Shown: one piece after another, positions 1 through 9,344 of the stretch | Layout: every line of letters begins with the position of its first letter | Numbering within the stretch: position 1 is the stretch's first letter | Assembly: GCA_049652985.1 (NCBI GenBank) | Contig: JBASFK010000002.1 | Coordinates: forward strand, 124,001-188,000 | DNA length: 64,000 bases | DNA from: UBA7657 sp049652985 | GTDB taxonomy: Bacteria; Pseudomonadota; Alphaproteobacteria; Micavibrionales; Micavibrionaceae | Direction of reading: 5' to 3' | The notes under the pieces: generated by a model | What the model saw: only the letters and a program-made list of their open reading frames with translations | What the model was told of the DNA's origin: nothing | The model's database searches: none | Program-made: the position numbers and the translations under genes

Positions 1-2
1 AA

Positions 3-215
3 ACCGCAAAAGCCGTCATCAGGGCCTATGCTACGGGCCGGGATGCGGCTATTTCAAAGCGTCTGTCGCTGGCCCGGGCACATGAAACCCGCGAATTCCT
101 GACCGCTGCGGGCGTGGATGCGGCTCGAATCGATATATGGCCCTTCCTTGGAGCGCAAAACGGCAAGGACGGCGACCGCGTGGACGTCCTGATCATTCCG
201 GGCCCGGGACGCTGA
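3..215 (+). CDS. OmpA-family protein, C-terminal fragment
   Basis: The gene enters from the left edge, so only about 70 residues and the TGA stop are visible. The frame contains SLARAHETREFLTAAGVDAA followed by a RID motif and a GDRVDVLI-type ending. This matches the last helix and strand of the OmpA-like peptidoglycan-binding fold (pattern: RA..VR.YL...GV...RI...DRVD). Family members bind peptidoglycan in the periplasm. The N-terminal part, including any signal peptide, lies outside the window, so the specific protein cannot be named. Confidence 0.6.
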   Translation, partial: TAKAVIRAYATGRDAAISKRLSLARAHETREFLTAAGVDAARIDIWPFLGAQNGKDGDRVDVLIIPGPGR

Positions 216-381
216 TTTCACAGCATATTCCGGTGGGTATTAGCACGTTTTTTCCCGTAATTGATTGACAAGACGGGGCCTTATGTGGACTTTAAACGCT
301 GGAATTTTCCCATATTGAGGCGTTGGCATCCCGCAAAGGGTCCCGGCGTTTTTTTGACCGCTAACGGAAGGACCCGCGATC

Positions 382-1296
382 ATGGCCGAGGACAATCAAG
401 TGAAACCCGCTGGAAAGAAAACCGGCCTGGTTATTTTTGTCGCTGTTGCGCTGGTTGCCCTGCTCGCACTTGGCGTTATGCAGTTCACGAAAAAAGATGA
501 TGGTGCGCCGGTAGCGGAACAAACCGCTGAACCGACGGACGAAACAACCACGGATGAAACGACTACAGCGGAAACCGCGCGCATCGACATTAATGCCGCG
601 TTGAGCGACAGAATTCTCGGCGATCCCAATGCGAAAGTTAAGATCAGCGAGCATGCCTCTTTCACATGCGGGCACTGCGGCGATTTCCACAACACCACGT
701 TTGCACAGGTGAAAAAAGAATATATCGACACCGGCAAGGCCTACTTGGTGTTCTCGGATTTTCCGCTGAACGCTCCGGCTGTGCAGGCTTCGATGGTTGC
801 GCGTTGTCTGCCGCAGGATAAATATTTCGATTTCGTTTCCCTGCTTTTCGAGAAGCAGAAAGAATGGGCCTATGACCCGAATTATCTTGAGTTTCTGAAA
901 ACAGAAGCGGGCAAAGCCGGTCTTGACGAGGCGCATTTCCAGGCCTGTATCCAGAATACAGAACTGCAAGAAGGTATCGTCAACCGCATGAAGGGCGTGC
1001 AGGCCCAGTGGAACATTACCTCCACACCGAGCTTCGTCATCAATAACCGCAACACGATCAGCGGTGCTTACCCATATGAGGAATTTAAAAAGATTCTTGA
1101 TGAGGAACTGGCGAACACGAATGCCCCGGCTCCGGCCGTAACTGAGGCTCCTCCCCCGGCACCGTCCGCTGAAGAGATCGAAGCAAGCCCGGAGGATGAA
1201 GTGCCGCCCGAGCCGGATGCCGCTCCTGAAACCGAAACCACACCCACACCGGCAACAACTGAACCCGAGGAAAGCGGCGCCACGAAGGCCGAATAA
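382..1296 (+). CDS. DsbA-like membrane-anchored thiol oxidoreductase
   Basis: 304 residues. An N-terminal membrane segment (about residues 14-35) is followed by a Thr/Glu-rich linker and a thioredoxin-fold domain of the DsbA type. The active site is C96-G-H-C99 and the cis-proline loop is STPSF, with Pro216. The chain ends in a long Pro/Glu/Thr/Ala-rich tail from about residue 246. The protein probably forms or reshuffles disulfides in the periplasm while anchored to the inner membrane. The gene lies 5 bases before smc. The low-complexity tail is a variable feature and has no assigned role. Confidence 0.85.
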   Translation: MAEDNQVKPAGKKTGLVIFVAVALVALLALGVMQFTKKDDGAPVAEQTAEPTDETTTDETTTAETARIDINAALSDRILGDPNAKVKISEHASFTCGHCGDFHNTTFAQVKKEYIDTGKAYLVFSDFPLNAPAVQASMVARCLPQDKYFDFVSLLFEKQKEWAYDPNYLEFLKTEAGKAGLDEAHFQACIQNTELQEGIVNRMKGVQAQWNITSTPSFVINNRNTISGAYPYEEFKKILDEELANTNAPAPAVTEAPPPAPSAEEIEASPEDEVPPEPDAAPETETTPTPATTEPEESGATKAE

Positions 1297-1301
1297 CCAC
1301 G

Positions 1302-4300
1302 ATGATTCAGTTCAGCCGTCTGCGTATCAATGGATTTAAGTCGTTCGTCGACCGTACCGAACTCGATATCGGTTCGGGGCTGACGGGCGTCGTCGGTCCG
1401 AACGGCTGCGGTAAATCAAACCTTGTCGAGGCGCTCCGCTGGGTGATGGGTGAAAACTCGGCCAAGCGCATGCGCGGTGGCGATGGTGGTATGGAAGATG
1501 TTATCTTCAACGGTACGGCGCAGCGTTCCGCCCGCAACCTCGCCGAAGTTTCGCTGCTTCTCGACAATTCCTCGCGCAAGGCACCAGCTGCCTATAACGG
1601 CGCGGATGAGATTGAAGTTTCACGCAAGATTGAGCGTGATCATGGTTCCACCTACAGGATCAATGGCAAGATAGCGCGCGCGCGCGACGTTCAGATGCTG
1701 TTCGCTGATATCGTCATCGGAGCGAATTCGCCCGCGATGGTATCGCAGGGCCGCGTCGCGCAAATCATTAATGCCAAGCCGGTCGACCGCCGCCTGATCC
1801 TCGAAGAATCCGCCGGCATTTCCGGTCTTTATGCACGCCGCCATGAGGCAGAGCTTCGGTTGCGTGCAGCGGACAACAACCTCCAGCGCCTGCAGGATAT
1901 CCTGGGCAGCATGGAATCGCGCCTGAATGATCTGAAGCGTCAGCAGCGCCAGGCCACGAGATACCGCAACGTTAACGCGCAGATCCGCCAGCTCGAGATC
2001 ATGGTTGCGTGGCTTGACTGGAAATCGCTGGATGAGCGTATTGCCGCCTGCCGCAAGACATTTGAAGAAGCGGAAAGCGTCGTCGCGGAGAAACTCGCGA
2101 CCGTTACGCAATTGACCAAGACGCAAAATACGCAAGCCGAAGACCTGCCCGCTCTCCGCCATGCCGAGGCCGAGATCGCCGCGAAACTCCAGACGGTGAA
2201 AATCGCCCTGCAGCGTATCGAGGATGAGTCCGCGCGGCACGAAAAAGACCTGAATGAAACAAGGGATCAGCTTCAGCAGACGGTCACCGACCATACGCAT
2301 GAAAGCGAGGTCCTTAAGGAAAGCGAAGCCATTCTTCAGCGTCTTGAGACTGAGCATGCAGGTATTATCGCCGAGCAGGAACGCGACAGCGGCAAGCTGG
2401 AGCAAAAAGAAGGCATCAAGAACGAACTGGAGCAAAAAGTCCGCGCTCTTGAGGAGCAGTACACCGCGCTGATGCAAAGCGCCGCCGAGGCCCGTGCCGT
2501 GAAGCAGGCTCTTGAGCAGCAGATTACACAGAACGTCACGCGCATCGATTCAGTTAAGGCCCGCAGTGAAAAAGCCGCCGAGGATCTGGTTCGCGTTCAG
2601 GCTCAACAGGGCGACCAGGGCAAGAGCGCTGAGCTCAATGCCAAAATCAGCGAACTCGAAGTAAAAGCCAAAAAATTTAATGAGGAAATTGAAAGCGCCC
2701 GCGCGCGCATCACTGAACTTCAGAAAGAAGTCAGCGCGACCCGTGAAGCCTTAAGCCGCGCCGAGAGCGAGCATTCCGAATTCCGCGCCGAAAGCACGAT
2801 GCTGGAAAGCATTCTTGTCGGCGATGCGGATGGCAAGTACAAGCCCATACTTGATCAACTCACCGCCGATAGCGGTTTTGAAAAAGCAATTTCGCGCGCG
2901 CTAGGCGACGCTCTGCTTGCTTCGCTGGAAGACAATGCCCCTACCCGCTGGCAGACACGCACAGGCCTTCGCAACCTGCCGAGCTTGCCGTTCGGTGTTC
3001 AATCGCTGCTGCCGTCGGTCAATGCGCCGATTGAGCTGCACCCAGCGCTCAGCCAGATTGGTCTTGTTGATAATGAAGCGGATGGAAGCCGCCTGCGCGA
3101 CTCGCTTGAGCCGGGCCAGGCATTGGTTTCGAAAGACGGCTTCTACTGGCGCTGGGATGGTTATTTCGTCCAGGCGCAGGCATCCGACCGTAACGCGCTG
3201 CATCTGGAGCAGAAAAACCGCTTCCGTGAGATGCAGAAGCGCCGCCCTGAAATTGAAACGACGCTGAAAGAGGCCGCTGCCGCATTGAAGCAGGCTGAAA
3301 CGACCCTGGCAGAGCAGGAAACTGCGCGCCGCGAAGCGGAAGGTAATCTGCGCCGTACCGAACAGGAACTGAATGCTACGCGTCATGATGTCGTGAAAGC
3401 CCGCGAGGCGCAGGTCCGCATCGAGAGCGAAATTGCACGCCTTTCCGAAATTGTCCGCCTTTCCGACGAAGACATCCAGACGCTTGAGGAAGTCACAAAA
3501 TGGGACCGCGATCGTCTCGAGGCTACCGAAAAGGCGGTTAATGAGCGCAAGGCCGAAGACACCGAGAATATACGCCGCGCGCTGCTCGAAGCCCGCGAAA
3601 CCTACCAGTCCGCTGTCAGCGCGTTCGACATGTTCCAGCAGCAGCAGAACAGCCGCAACGCCCGTCTGCATGCTATTGCCGATGAACGCGTGAACACTCA
3701 GAACCGGACAATACGCTCGCGCGAGCGCCTGAAGCAACTAGAGGACCGCGGCGATGCGCTCGGTGAAAAACTGGAACAGCTCAAGCGCCAGCCCAAGGAT
3801 TTCAGCGACGACAAACAAAAACTCCTTGGCCGTATTTCCGAGATTGAGGCCGAGCGTTCCGAAGCTGCTGAGCGCCTGGCGTCCGTCGATAACGAAGTTA
3901 CTGAAACGGGCCGTGCGCTGAAGCAGGCGGAGGCTTCTCTCTCCGAAGGCCGTGAAGCCCGTGCCCATGCGCAGGCAACACTTGCCGCTCTTACCGAGCA
4001 GCGCGACAGCGTCAATCAGAATATCCGAGACCAGTTCGAAGTTCCGGCTGAGGAGCTTGCGCAGCACACGGCTGTTGAAATGAACGAGTCGGTCGAAAAT
4101 CTCGAAAGCCTCCGTGCCAAGAAAGAGAAACTGGTGCGCGAACGCGAGAATATCGGCGCGGTAAACCTCCGTGCTGATGAGGAAGCAGAAGTTCTCGATA
4201 AAGAACTCGGGGGGATTTTCAAAGACCGCGACGATTTGATACAGGCCATTGAAGAGCTGCGCGGCGCTATTCATAAAATCAACAAGGAAGCCCGCGAGCG

Positions 4301-4778
4301 CCTGATTGCCGCATTCGATCACGTCAACAACCACTTCCAGCGCCTGTTCACGCAGCTGTTTGGCGGCGGCAAGGCGCACCTTGCGCTTATTGATGCTGAC
4401 GACCCGCTTGGCGCAGGTCTTGAGATTTATGCCCAGCCGCCCGGCAAGACGCTGCAATCGCTTTCGCTGTTTTCGGGCGGCGAACAGGCGCTTGCGTCGA
4501 TCTCCCTCATTTTTGCGATGTTCCTCACGAACCCCTCGCCAATCTGCGTGCTGGACGAGATTGACGCGCCGCTGGATGACGCGAACGTCGACCGCGTCTG
4601 CAACCTGCTCGAGGAAATCTCGGCGCGCGGCGAGACCAAGTTCCTGATCATTACGCACCACCGCATGACGATGGCCCGCATGAACCGCCTGTACGGCGTG
4701 ACGATGGCCGAGCGCGGGGTATCGCAGCTCGTTTCCGTCGACCTGCAGCAATCCTTCGAGTTCCTTGAAGCCGCCTGA
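1302..4778 (+). CDS. smc: chromosome segregation protein SMC
   Basis: 1158 residues, the normal SMC length. The N-terminal head begins MIQFSRLRINGFKSF and carries Walker A GPNGCGKS at residues 32-39. Two long coiled-coil arms flank a hinge near the middle. The C-terminal head has the ABC signature SLFSGGEQALAS and Walker B ICVLDEIDAPLDD. SMC is an ATPase that entraps and organises chromosomal DNA, with ScpA and ScpB as partners (neither is in this window). Its stop overlaps the atpI start by one base (TGATG), so translation may be coupled to the F0 genes. Confidence 0.98.
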   Translation: MIQFSRLRINGFKSFVDRTELDIGSGLTGVVGPNGCGKSNLVEALRWVMGENSAKRMRGGDGGMEDVIFNGTAQRSARNLAEVSLLLDNSSRKAPAAYNGADEIEVSRKIERDHGSTYRINGKIARARDVQMLFADIVIGANSPAMVSQGRVAQIINAKPVDRRLILEESAGISGLYARRHEAELRLRAADNNLQRLQDILGSMESRLNDLKRQQRQATRYRNVNAQIRQLEIMVAWLDWKSLDERIAACRKTFEEAESVVAEKLATVTQLTKTQNTQAEDLPALRHAEAEIAAKLQTVKIALQRIEDESARHEKDLNETRDQLQQTVTDHTHESEVLKESEAILQRLETEHAGIIAEQERDSGKLEQKEGIKNELEQKVRALEEQYTALMQSAAEARAVKQALEQQITQNVTRIDSVKARSEKAAEDLVRVQAQQGDQGKSAELNAKISELEVKAKKFNEEIESARARITELQKEVSATREALSRAESEHSEFRAESTMLESILVGDADGKYKPILDQLTADSGFEKAISRALGDALLASLEDNAPTRWQTRTGLRNLPSLPFGVQSLLPSVNAPIELHPALSQIGLVDNEADGSRLRDSLEPGQALVSKDGFYWRWDGYFVQAQASDRNALHLEQKNRFREMQKRRPEIETTLKEAAAALKQAETTLAEQETARREAEGNLRRTEQELNATRHDVVKAREAQVRIESEIARLSEIVRLSDEDIQTLEEVTKWDRDRLEATEKAVNERKAEDTENIRRALLEARETYQSAVSAFDMFQQQQNSRNARLHAIADERVNTQNRTIRSRERLKQLEDRGDALGEKLEQLKRQPKDFSDDKQKLLGRISEIEAERSEAAERLASVDNEVTETGRALKQAEASLSEGREARAHAQATLAALTEQRDSVNQNIRDQFEVPAEELAQHTAVEMNESVENLESLRAKKEKLVRERENIGAVNLRADEEAEVLDKELGGIFKDRDDLIQAIEELRGAIHKINKEARERLIAAFDHVNNHFQRLFTQLFGGGKAHLALIDADDPLGAGLEIYAQPPGKTLQSLSLFSGGEQALASISLIFAMFLTNPSPICVLDEIDAPLDDANVDRVCNLLEEISARGETKFLIITHHRMTMARMNRLYGVTMAERGVSQLVSVDLQQSFEFLEAA

Positions 4779-5113
4779 TGCCGTCCGATCTTGACGATCT
4801 GGGACGGAAACTGGACGAAGCCTCCAAATCCGACGCCCTTCAGAAAGACGCAGAAAACATGAGTGTCGGCATGAAGGCCGGGACCGAGCTGGTCGGCTGC
4901 ATCTTCGCCGGGGGCCTGATCGGCTGGTTTCTGGATGGCTGGCTGGAGGCCAAGCCCGTTTTCCTGATTATCATGCTGATTCTTGGGGTTATAGCCGGTT
5001 TTGTGAATGTCTGGCGGACCACCCAGAATATGGGCGCGGCGGTTGGATATTCAGAGTTGCATAGGGGTAAAAAACCCGCTAAAAACCCCGCAGATAAAGG
5101 AGAATCAGAGTAA
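4778..5113 (+). CDS. atpI: ATP synthase protein I (AtpI/AtpZ-like)
   Basis: 111 residues with two membrane helices, one around GMKAGTELVGCIFAGGLIGW and the next around VFLIIMLILGVIAGFV, and a basic C-terminus. AtpI-family proteins help assemble the c-ring or handle Mg2+ for the F0 sector; they are not part of the finished enzyme. The gene starts inside the smc stop codon (TGATG) and lies 4 bases before atpB, which fits the first position in an F0 operon. Confidence 0.9.
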   Translation: MPSDLDDLGRKLDEASKSDALQKDAENMSVGMKAGTELVGCIFAGGLIGWFLDGWLEAKPVFLIIMLILGVIAGFVNVWRTTQNMGAAVGYSELHRGKKPAKNPADKGESE

Positions 5114-5117
5114 AACC

Positions 5118-5867
5118 ATGGCCGACCCGATCCACCAGTTTATTATCGAGCCGATCATTCCTCTCCACGTGGGAAGCTTTGATATTTCCTATACGAATTC
5201 CTCGCTCTGGATGACCATTTCAGTCGTGACATCAATCACGCTGATGACGCTTGCGACCTGGAAAAAAGCCATGGTCCCGGGCCGCGTCCAGGTGGCCGCC
5301 GAAATGATGTACGGCTTTATCGCCAATATGATCCGCGAGAATATCGGTACGCGCGGCATGGAATATTTTCCGCTGGTTTTCACCGTTTTCATGATCGTGT
5401 TCGTCGGTAACATGCTCGGCATGATCCCGTGGTCATTCACTTATACCAGCCACCTGATCGTCACGGCCGCGCTCGCGATGATGATCTTCCTGATGGTTAT
5501 CGTGATCGGCATTTTCCGTCACGGTACGCATTTCTTTCATTTGTTCCTGCCGCCCGGCGTCCCGGCGTGGCTGTTGCCGCTGATTATCCCGATCGAGATC
5601 GTTTCATTCCTCGCACGCCCGATCACGCTTTCTGTCCGTCTTTTCGCAAACATGATGGCAGGACACCTGGTGCTGAAAGTCTTCGCCGGCTTCAGCGTCG
5701 CGATGATCGCCGCGTTTGGAACCGCGGGCCTGTTCATGGGTATCGTGCCCGCGCTGTTCAACGTCGCGCTTATTACATTCGAATTTCTGATCGCCTTCCT
5801 GCAGGCTTATGTCTTTACGATCCTGACCTGTATCTACCTGAAGGACACGATTGAAATAGGTCACTAA
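5118..5867 (+). CDS. atpB: ATP synthase F0 subunit a
   Basis: 249 residues, highly hydrophobic with five to six membrane helices. The essential half-channel arginine lies in ITLSVRLFANMMAGH, and the C-terminal motif is LQAYVFTILTCIYL. Subunit a forms the proton path against the c-ring. I chose ATG 5118 (MADPIHQF) rather than an in-frame upstream start because AAAGGAG lies at a suitable distance before it and the family starts here. The gene sits between atpI and atpE. Confidence 0.97.
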   Translation: MADPIHQFIIEPIIPLHVGSFDISYTNSSLWMTISVVTSITLMTLATWKKAMVPGRVQVAAEMMYGFIANMIRENIGTRGMEYFPLVFTVFMIVFVGNMLGMIPWSFTYTSHLIVTAALAMMIFLMVIVIGIFRHGTHFFHLFLPPGVPAWLLPLIIPIEIVSFLARPITLSVRLFANMMAGHLVLKVFAGFSVAMIAAFGTAGLFMGIVPALFNVALITFEFLIAFLQAYVFTILTCIYLKDTIEIGH

Positions 5868-5910
5868 CTTTAACCACAAGCTACTAACCACTGAGAAAGG
5901 AACTAAAACC

Positions 5911-6135
5911 ATGGAACTCGAAGCTGCAAAACTGATCGCCTCTGCACTGGCGCTGATCCCGATCGCGGGCGTAGGCGTAGGCCTTGGCCTGATCTTCTCG
6001 TCGTACAACGAGGCTGTTGGCCGTAACCCGACCGCGCTGGAACTGCTGGAGAAGAAATTCTTCCTGACCTTCGCGCTGACAGAAGCCCTCGCGATTTTCG
6101 CGCTGGTTATCTCACTCGTCATCCTGTTCGGTTAA
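5911..6135 (+). CDS. atpE: ATP synthase F0 subunit c
   Basis: 74 residues forming a hairpin of two membrane helices. The glycine-rich first helix contains AGVGVGLGLIF, the polar loop is R38-N-P, and the ion-binding carboxylate is Glu58 in FALTEALAIF. No Na+-type ligand set is evident, so proton translocation is the likely mode. AGAAAGGA before the start is a strong ribosome binding site, as expected for the most abundant F0 subunit. Confidence 0.97.
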   Translation: MELEAAKLIASALALIPIAGVGVGLGLIFSSYNEAVGRNPTALELLEKKFFLTFALTEALAIFALVISLVILFG

Positions 6136-6142
6136 TCCGGTA

Positions 6143-6841
6143 ATGAGCGGTAAGGTCTGTCATATCCTGTTAACGGCTTCATGCCTTCTGTTGGCGCGCA
6201 TTCCTGTTGCGCTGGCGGAGGAGTCTGTGGCCGAGCACGGGACGGACCCCTTGGCTGCGCACGATGCAGCCATGGACGCCGCACATACCGATGCTGCTAC
6301 TGCTGCACATGGCGCTGCTGATGCGGCCCATGGCGGCGGCGGTGTGGGCCTGCCGCAGTTTGATCCCTCCTCGTTCCTAAGCCAGGTCTTCTGGCTGGCG
6401 ATCGCCTTTGCCGTTCTGTACATTTTCTTCTCGAAGAAAACCCTGCCGGATATCGGCGCCGTGCTCAAAAAGCGCGACGTTCATATCCGCTCGACCCTCG
6501 AGGCCGCCAAGCGCCAGAAGGAAGTCGCGGAAGGGCTGCAGGCGGAGTACGAGCGCGATATCGAGAGCGCCCGCCAGGACGCGACAAGCGCGTTCACGGC
6601 TGTCGAGAAAGAAATCAAGCAGAAGTCCGAAGCCGGATACCGCGCTTTCAAGGAACGTGCGACAGAGCGTATCGAAAAGATGGAAAAAGACATCGAGAAG
6701 GCGAAAATCGCGGCCATGGAGGATATGCATTCCCTTGCTGCTGAAATCGCCAGCCAGGCCGCCGAGAAAATTATTGGTATTGAAAGCGATATTGACGAAG
6801 TGAAAACCGTCGTTCGTTCCCTGAAAGCGAAGGCTGCGTAA
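6143..6841 (+). CDS. atpF': ATP synthase F0 subunit b'
   Basis: 232 residues. This is the first of two b-type subunits, an arrangement seen in alphaproteobacteria and cyanobacteria. A single membrane helix (SQVFWLAIAFAVLYIFF) leads into a long charged coiled coil that forms half of the peripheral stalk. The first 75 residues are unusual: a signal-peptide-like stretch ending near ARIPVALAEE, then a segment very rich in Ala, His, Asp and Gly before the LPQFDPSSF motif. It starts 7 bases after atpE and ends one base before atpF. Confidence 0.92.
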   Translation: MSGKVCHILLTASCLLLARIPVALAEESVAEHGTDPLAAHDAAMDAAHTDAATAAHGAADAAHGGGGVGLPQFDPSSFLSQVFWLAIAFAVLYIFFSKKTLPDIGAVLKKRDVHIRSTLEAAKRQKEVAEGLQAEYERDIESARQDATSAFTAVEKEIKQKSEAGYRAFKERATERIEKMEKDIEKAKIAAMEDMHSLAAEIASQAAEKIIGIESDIDEVKTVVRSLKAKAA

Positions 6842-6842
6842 G

Positions 6843-7331
6843 ATGGAGCTCCTGCACGATACACATGTCTGGTTCGCGATATCCTTCGCCGGGTTCCTGG
6901 CGCTGGCGTTCGTGTTCGGCCGCAAAGCCATGCTCGGCAAGCTGGATGCGCGTATCGCCGAGATCCGCAGCGAAATCCAGACGGCGGAAGGGTTGAATGC
7001 CGAGGCCAAGCAGTTACTCGTTCAATACCACATGCGCCACGAAGAAGCCGTGCGTGACGCTGCGCGGATAAAATCCGAAGCTGAGAAGGACGCCGAGAAA
7101 ATCCGCATTAAAGCCGATGCTGACCTGCAGGAATCCATGGAGCGCCGCGAGAAGCAGCTTGAAGAGCGCCTTGGCCGCATGAAGCAGTCGGCTATCGCCG
7201 AAATTCAGCAATATGCCGCCGACCTTGCCGCCGCGGCTACGACTGAAATCATCGCCAAGAAACTCGATAAAAAATTGAACGAAAAGCTTGTCGATCAGGC
7301 TATCAATAAAATCGGCGAGAACCTCCACTAA
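6843..7331 (+). CDS. atpF: ATP synthase F0 subunit b
   Basis: 162 residues. An N-terminal membrane helix (HVWFAISFAGFLALAFVFG) is followed by a long charged helix ending in VDQAINKIGENLH. It pairs with b' to form the peripheral stalk that holds F1. It is the last F0 gene here. No delta, alpha, gamma, beta or epsilon genes follow, so F1 must be encoded elsewhere, the usual split in this class. Confidence 0.95.
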   Translation: MELLHDTHVWFAISFAGFLALAFVFGRKAMLGKLDARIAEIRSEIQTAEGLNAEAKQLLVQYHMRHEEAVRDAARIKSEAEKDAEKIRIKADADLQESMERREKQLEERLGRMKQSAIAEIQQYAADLAAAATTEIIAKKLDKKLNEKLVDQAINKIGENLH

Positions 7332-7345
7332 GATACGGGATCAAC

Positions 7346-8623
7346 ATGGGCGCCCCACAGACAGCAGAAACCGCCCGGCAGATCATCAGCGAACTTGGCC
7401 GCAAGGCGAAGGCTTCGGCTGCCCTTCTTTCCCAAACCTCCGAAGCTCAGATTAACGCCGTACTGGATTCCATTGCTGAGAAACTGCGTGCAAACGTCGC
7501 TCCAATTCTTGAAGCGAACGAAAAAGACTTGGCCGCAGGCAGGCAAAAGGGCCTCTCGCCCGCACTGATTGACCGGCTGAAGCTGAATGCCGAACGTATT
7601 GAAGGTATGGCCAAGGGGCTGGAGGTCGTGCGTGGCCTGCCCGACCCGGTTGGCCGTATTCTCTGGGAAACCACGCGGCCCAACGGCATGAAGATCCAGC
7701 GGGTATCGGTCCCCATCGGCGTGCTCGGCATGATTTATGAATCGCGGCCCAACGTTACAATTGATGCGGCGGCACTGTGCCTGAAATCGCGTAACGCGGT
7801 TATCCTGCGCGGCGGTTCTGAAAGCCTGAATAGTTCACTTGCCCTGCATAAACTGATTCAGGAGGCTTTGAATGAACAGAATATCCCGGCTGATTCTGTC
7901 TCCATGGTACCTACCGCAGACCGTGATGCCGTCGGCGCGATGCTGGCCGCTTCTGATTTGATCGACGTCATGATTCCGCGCGGCGGCAAGAGCCTTGTCG
8001 AGCGTGTGCAGAACGAAGCGAAAATGCCGGTTTTCAGTCATCTCGAGGGCATCTGCCATATTTATATTCACCCGACAGCCAAAGCAGAAACGGCGAAAAC
8101 CGTGACGCTAAATGCCAAGATGCGCCGCACGGGCGTTTGCGGCGCGATGGAGACGCTGCTGCTCGATAAGGATTTAGATACGAATGTTGCCAAAGAGGTT
8201 CTTGCCCAGTTGCTGGATTCAGGTTGCGCGATTGTCGGCGATAAAATGGCGCAGCGTCTGGACTCACGGATTGGCGAAGCGACGATCAAAGACTGGACCA
8301 CGGAATATCTCGACGCGAAATTGAGCGTCGCCGTTGTCAGCGGCGTAAAAGAAGCTGTAACCCATATCAACACTTATGGCTCGCACCATACCGACAGTAT
8401 TCTTACGGAAGATAAAGACGCGGCCGATTATTTTCTGAAAAACGTCGATAGCGGCATTGTCATGCATAACGCCTCGACCCAGTTCGCCGATGGCGGGGAA
8501 TTCGGCATGGGGGCTGAGATCGGCATTGCGACCGGAAAAATGCACGCACGCGGGCCGGTGGGTCTTGAGCAGCTTTGCACATACAAATACGTCGTGCACG
8601 GCACAGGGCAAACAAGACCTTAG
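7346..8623 (+). CDS. proA: glutamate-5-semialdehyde dehydrogenase
   Basis: 425 residues, full length for ProA. It reduces gamma-glutamyl phosphate to glutamate semialdehyde with NADPH, the second step of proline synthesis. The catalytic cysteine is Cys265 in RRTGVCGAMETLL, and the motif SRPNVTIDAAALCLKSRNAV is diagnostic. It follows the F0 genes by 14 bases and is probably co-transcribed. proB is not in the window. Confidence 0.97.
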   Translation: MGAPQTAETARQIISELGRKAKASAALLSQTSEAQINAVLDSIAEKLRANVAPILEANEKDLAAGRQKGLSPALIDRLKLNAERIEGMAKGLEVVRGLPDPVGRILWETTRPNGMKIQRVSVPIGVLGMIYESRPNVTIDAAALCLKSRNAVILRGGSESLNSSLALHKLIQEALNEQNIPADSVSMVPTADRDAVGAMLAASDLIDVMIPRGGKSLVERVQNEAKMPVFSHLEGICHIYIHPTAKAETAKTVTLNAKMRRTGVCGAMETLLLDKDLDTNVAKEVLAQLLDSGCAIVGDKMAQRLDSRIGEATIKDWTTEYLDAKLSVAVVSGVKEAVTHINTYGSHHTDSILTEDKDAADYFLKNVDSGIVMHNASTQFADGGEFGMGAEIGIATGKMHARGPVGLEQLCTYKYVVHGTGQTRP

Positions 8624-8634
8624 GCGAGGCCATA

Positions 8635-9264
8635 ATGTCACTCTTCACCCTTCCACACACGCTCGACAGTACACGCTGGCAGGGCATGCGGGTCGGGCTG
8701 CTCGGCGGCTCATTCAATCCCTCGCATGAAGGCCATGTCCATATCAGCCTCGCCGCGATGAAGGGGCTCGAACTTGACGCCATTTGGTGGCTGGTCACGC
8801 CGCAAAATCCCATCAAGACCGAAAAGCCAATTGATTTAGATGAGCGCGTGCGCCTGTCGGAAGAGATCACCGCGTCCCACCCGAAAATTCTTGTCACAGC
8901 GATCGAGCAGGAACTTGGTACCACCATCACCTACGATACGATCCGCAAATTAAAGCCGCACTTTCCTAAAACAGAATTTGTTTGGGTCAGCGGGATGGAC
9001 AATGCGCTCACTCTTCACAAGTGGAACCACTGGAAAGAATTACTGGATGAAATATGCATGGTGCACCTGACGCGCGCACCGGCCAGTTCCCTCATCCAGA
9101 CCTGCCCCCTGCTGCTGCTGAAAACCCAGAAGCATGTCGTGATCGATAAAGGCGGGCGCCTGCCGCTTAAACCCCGCACCACCTACTGGCTGCTCCACAA
9201 GAAGATGGTCAATGTCTCCTCGACGGAGATTCGCCGGAAACAGGCTAAAAACGGCGATCAGTAA
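8635..9264 (+). CDS. nadD: nicotinate-nucleotide adenylyltransferase
   Basis: 209 residues. It transfers AMP from ATP to nicotinate mononucleotide in NAD synthesis. The nucleotidyltransferase signature is LLGGSFNPSHEGHVHIS, with the ISSTEIR-type site as VSSTEIRRK near the C-terminus. I chose ATG 8635 (MSLFTLPHTL) rather than an upstream frame inside proA, since it lies 11 bases after proA. nadD followed by rsfS and rlmH is a common order in proteobacteria. Confidence 0.96.
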   Translation: MSLFTLPHTLDSTRWQGMRVGLLGGSFNPSHEGHVHISLAAMKGLELDAIWWLVTPQNPIKTEKPIDLDERVRLSEEITASHPKILVTAIEQELGTTITYDTIRKLKPHFPKTEFVWVSGMDNALTLHKWNHWKELLDEICMVHLTRAPASSLIQTCPLLLLKTQKHVVIDKGGRLPLKPRTTYWLLHKKMVNVSSTEIRRKQAKNGDQ

Positions 9265-9309
9265 GGGTTTCACGGCCCTAACCTGCTGGAATCCCTTGTT
9301 TTCTGCAGT

Positions 9310-9338
9310 TTGCCAAGGCCCCGTAAACGCCCTATAAT
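9310..9338 (+). promoter_or_regulatory. sigma70-like promoter before the nadD-rsfS small RNA
   Basis: TTGCCA at 9310-9315 and TATAAT at 9333-9338 are separated by exactly 17 bases. This is close to the housekeeping sigma factor consensus. The predicted start of transcription is near 9345. Confidence 0.6.
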
Positions 9339-9344
9339 ATATAT

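Noticed and set aside
265..296. TTGACA at 265-270 as a promoter for the DsbA-like gene
   Set aside because: No acceptable -10 box lies 16-18 bases downstream; the nearest A/T hexamer (TTTAAA at 291-296) is at 20 bases.
3738..4751. A long open frame opposite the smc C-terminal half
   Set aside because: The smc head motifs are unambiguous on the other strand; the antisense translation has no recognisable feature.
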